Positions 61,976 to 62,105 of a stretch of DNA of 62,105 bases are shown here, in pieces. Source of the DNA: RI-153 sp963721725 (GTDB lineage Bacteria > Chloroflexota > Anaerolineae > Caldilineales > Caldilineaceae). Each line of letters begins with the position of its first letter. Within the stretch, counting starts at the first letter, position 1. The notes under the pieces were generated by a model. That model was not told the origin of the DNA and did not search any database. It was given only the letters and a program-made list of their open reading frames with translations. The stretch covers positions 1 through 62,105 of the forward strand of contig CAVRLX010000029.1 of NCBI GenBank assembly GCA_963721725.1, read 5' to 3'. The translations under genes and the position numbers were made by a program.

Positions 61976-62105
61976 TGGAGATGGCGGGAGTCGAACCCAC
62001 GTCCGAAACAGTAGCTGTGAAACGTCTACAAGCGTAGTCACCAGACATTAGATTTTACCAGCAAACCCCGGGGTGACGTAGGGTTAGAAGCCAGCGATTC
62101 GATGA
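61976..62105 (-). ncRNA. ssrA: Transfer-messenger RNA, 3' part, cut by window edge
   Basis: The minus-strand 3' end reads CGGACGTGGGTTCGACTCCC and then GCCATCTCC followed by A. This is the tRNA-like T-arm and acceptor strand of tmRNA, with the GGTTCGA T-loop and CATCTCC acceptor, and no encoded CCA. Upstream are helix 5-type and pseudoknot stretches (CTTGTAGACGTTTCACAGCTAC, and a GGGGTTTGC region). tmRNA frees stalled ribosomes and tags the nascent chain for proteases such as Lon and ClpXP; lon is also in this window. The 5' end, with the tag reading frame, lies beyond the right edge. Confidence 0.92.

Overview
The window looks like a chromosomal segment of a Chloroflexota bacterium, probably Anaerolineae or Caldilineae. 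The evidence is composition and gene style: moderately GC-rich, many lipoproteins and secreted proteins with Pro/Thr (PTATPT-type) linkers, a UbiA-family decaprenyl-phosphate phosphoribosyltransferase, COG1470/FHA-like exported proteins, and short oligonucleotide repeats placed inside reading frames. This is inference from gene content, because there is no rRNA in the window. I see no tRNA, rRNA or CRISPR array. The only structural RNA gene is a tmRNA cut by the right edge.

Layout. 0-10 kb: a truncated sugar-binding lipoprotein, an ISAzo13-type transposase remnant, a heavily frameshifted BNR-repeat protein, an MFS transporter, a CrtI-like desaturase with a glycosyltransferase (likely carotenoid or lipid modification), and an alditol-oxidase-like flavoprotein. 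10-23.5 kb: a large secreted PPC-domain protein, a 62-residue almost pure poly-aspartate protein, xseA, an M24 peptidase, an MBL-fold protein with lost metal ligands, RNase HI, a lipoprotein, a polytopic membrane protein, and fchA-folD (one-carbon metabolism). 23.5-31 kb: Lon, a PHP-AlbA_2/Schlafen fusion, mobile palindromic repeats, the UbiA-family enzyme and TlyA. 31-44 kb: a trypsin-like exoprotease, CapA, a Wzz-type chain-length protein, membrane proteins, a thioredoxin-like ferredoxin, a LacI regulator, an unknown HTH protein, a Cys-rich small protein and a patatin. 44.3-48.5 kb: a TPP-riboswitch-controlled thiamine ABC importer (thiB-thiP-thiQ). 48.5-51 kb: a Gmad2 protein, azlC-azlD and a lipoprotein. 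51-58.3 kb (all minus): an acyl-CoA ligase, a sugar-binding protein, a single-chain fused MalF-MalG-type permease and a PAS histidine kinase. 58.3-62.1 kb: a broken PAS/GAF histidine kinase, a lytic transglycosylase with an FHA/COG1470 protein, and tmRNA.

Reading quality. At least 16 otherwise recognisable proteins are interrupted by single-base frameshifts, several at homopolymers. They cluster at 0-9.2 kb and 58.6-61.8 kb, while long genes such as lon and the 986-residue protein are clean. Most breaks are probably sequence errors, so frameshifted genes are described as the single protein they appear to encode.

Most unusual: (1) the poly-Asp/aromatic mini-protein; (2) the PHP-AlbA_2 fusion beside lon, flanked by mobile palindromes; (3) three copies of an 18-bp-arm palindromic element within 9 kb; (4) several families of short repeats inserted in frame inside unrelated coding regions; (5) an uncharacterised HTH/Cys-rich gene pair with its own promoter and terminators.
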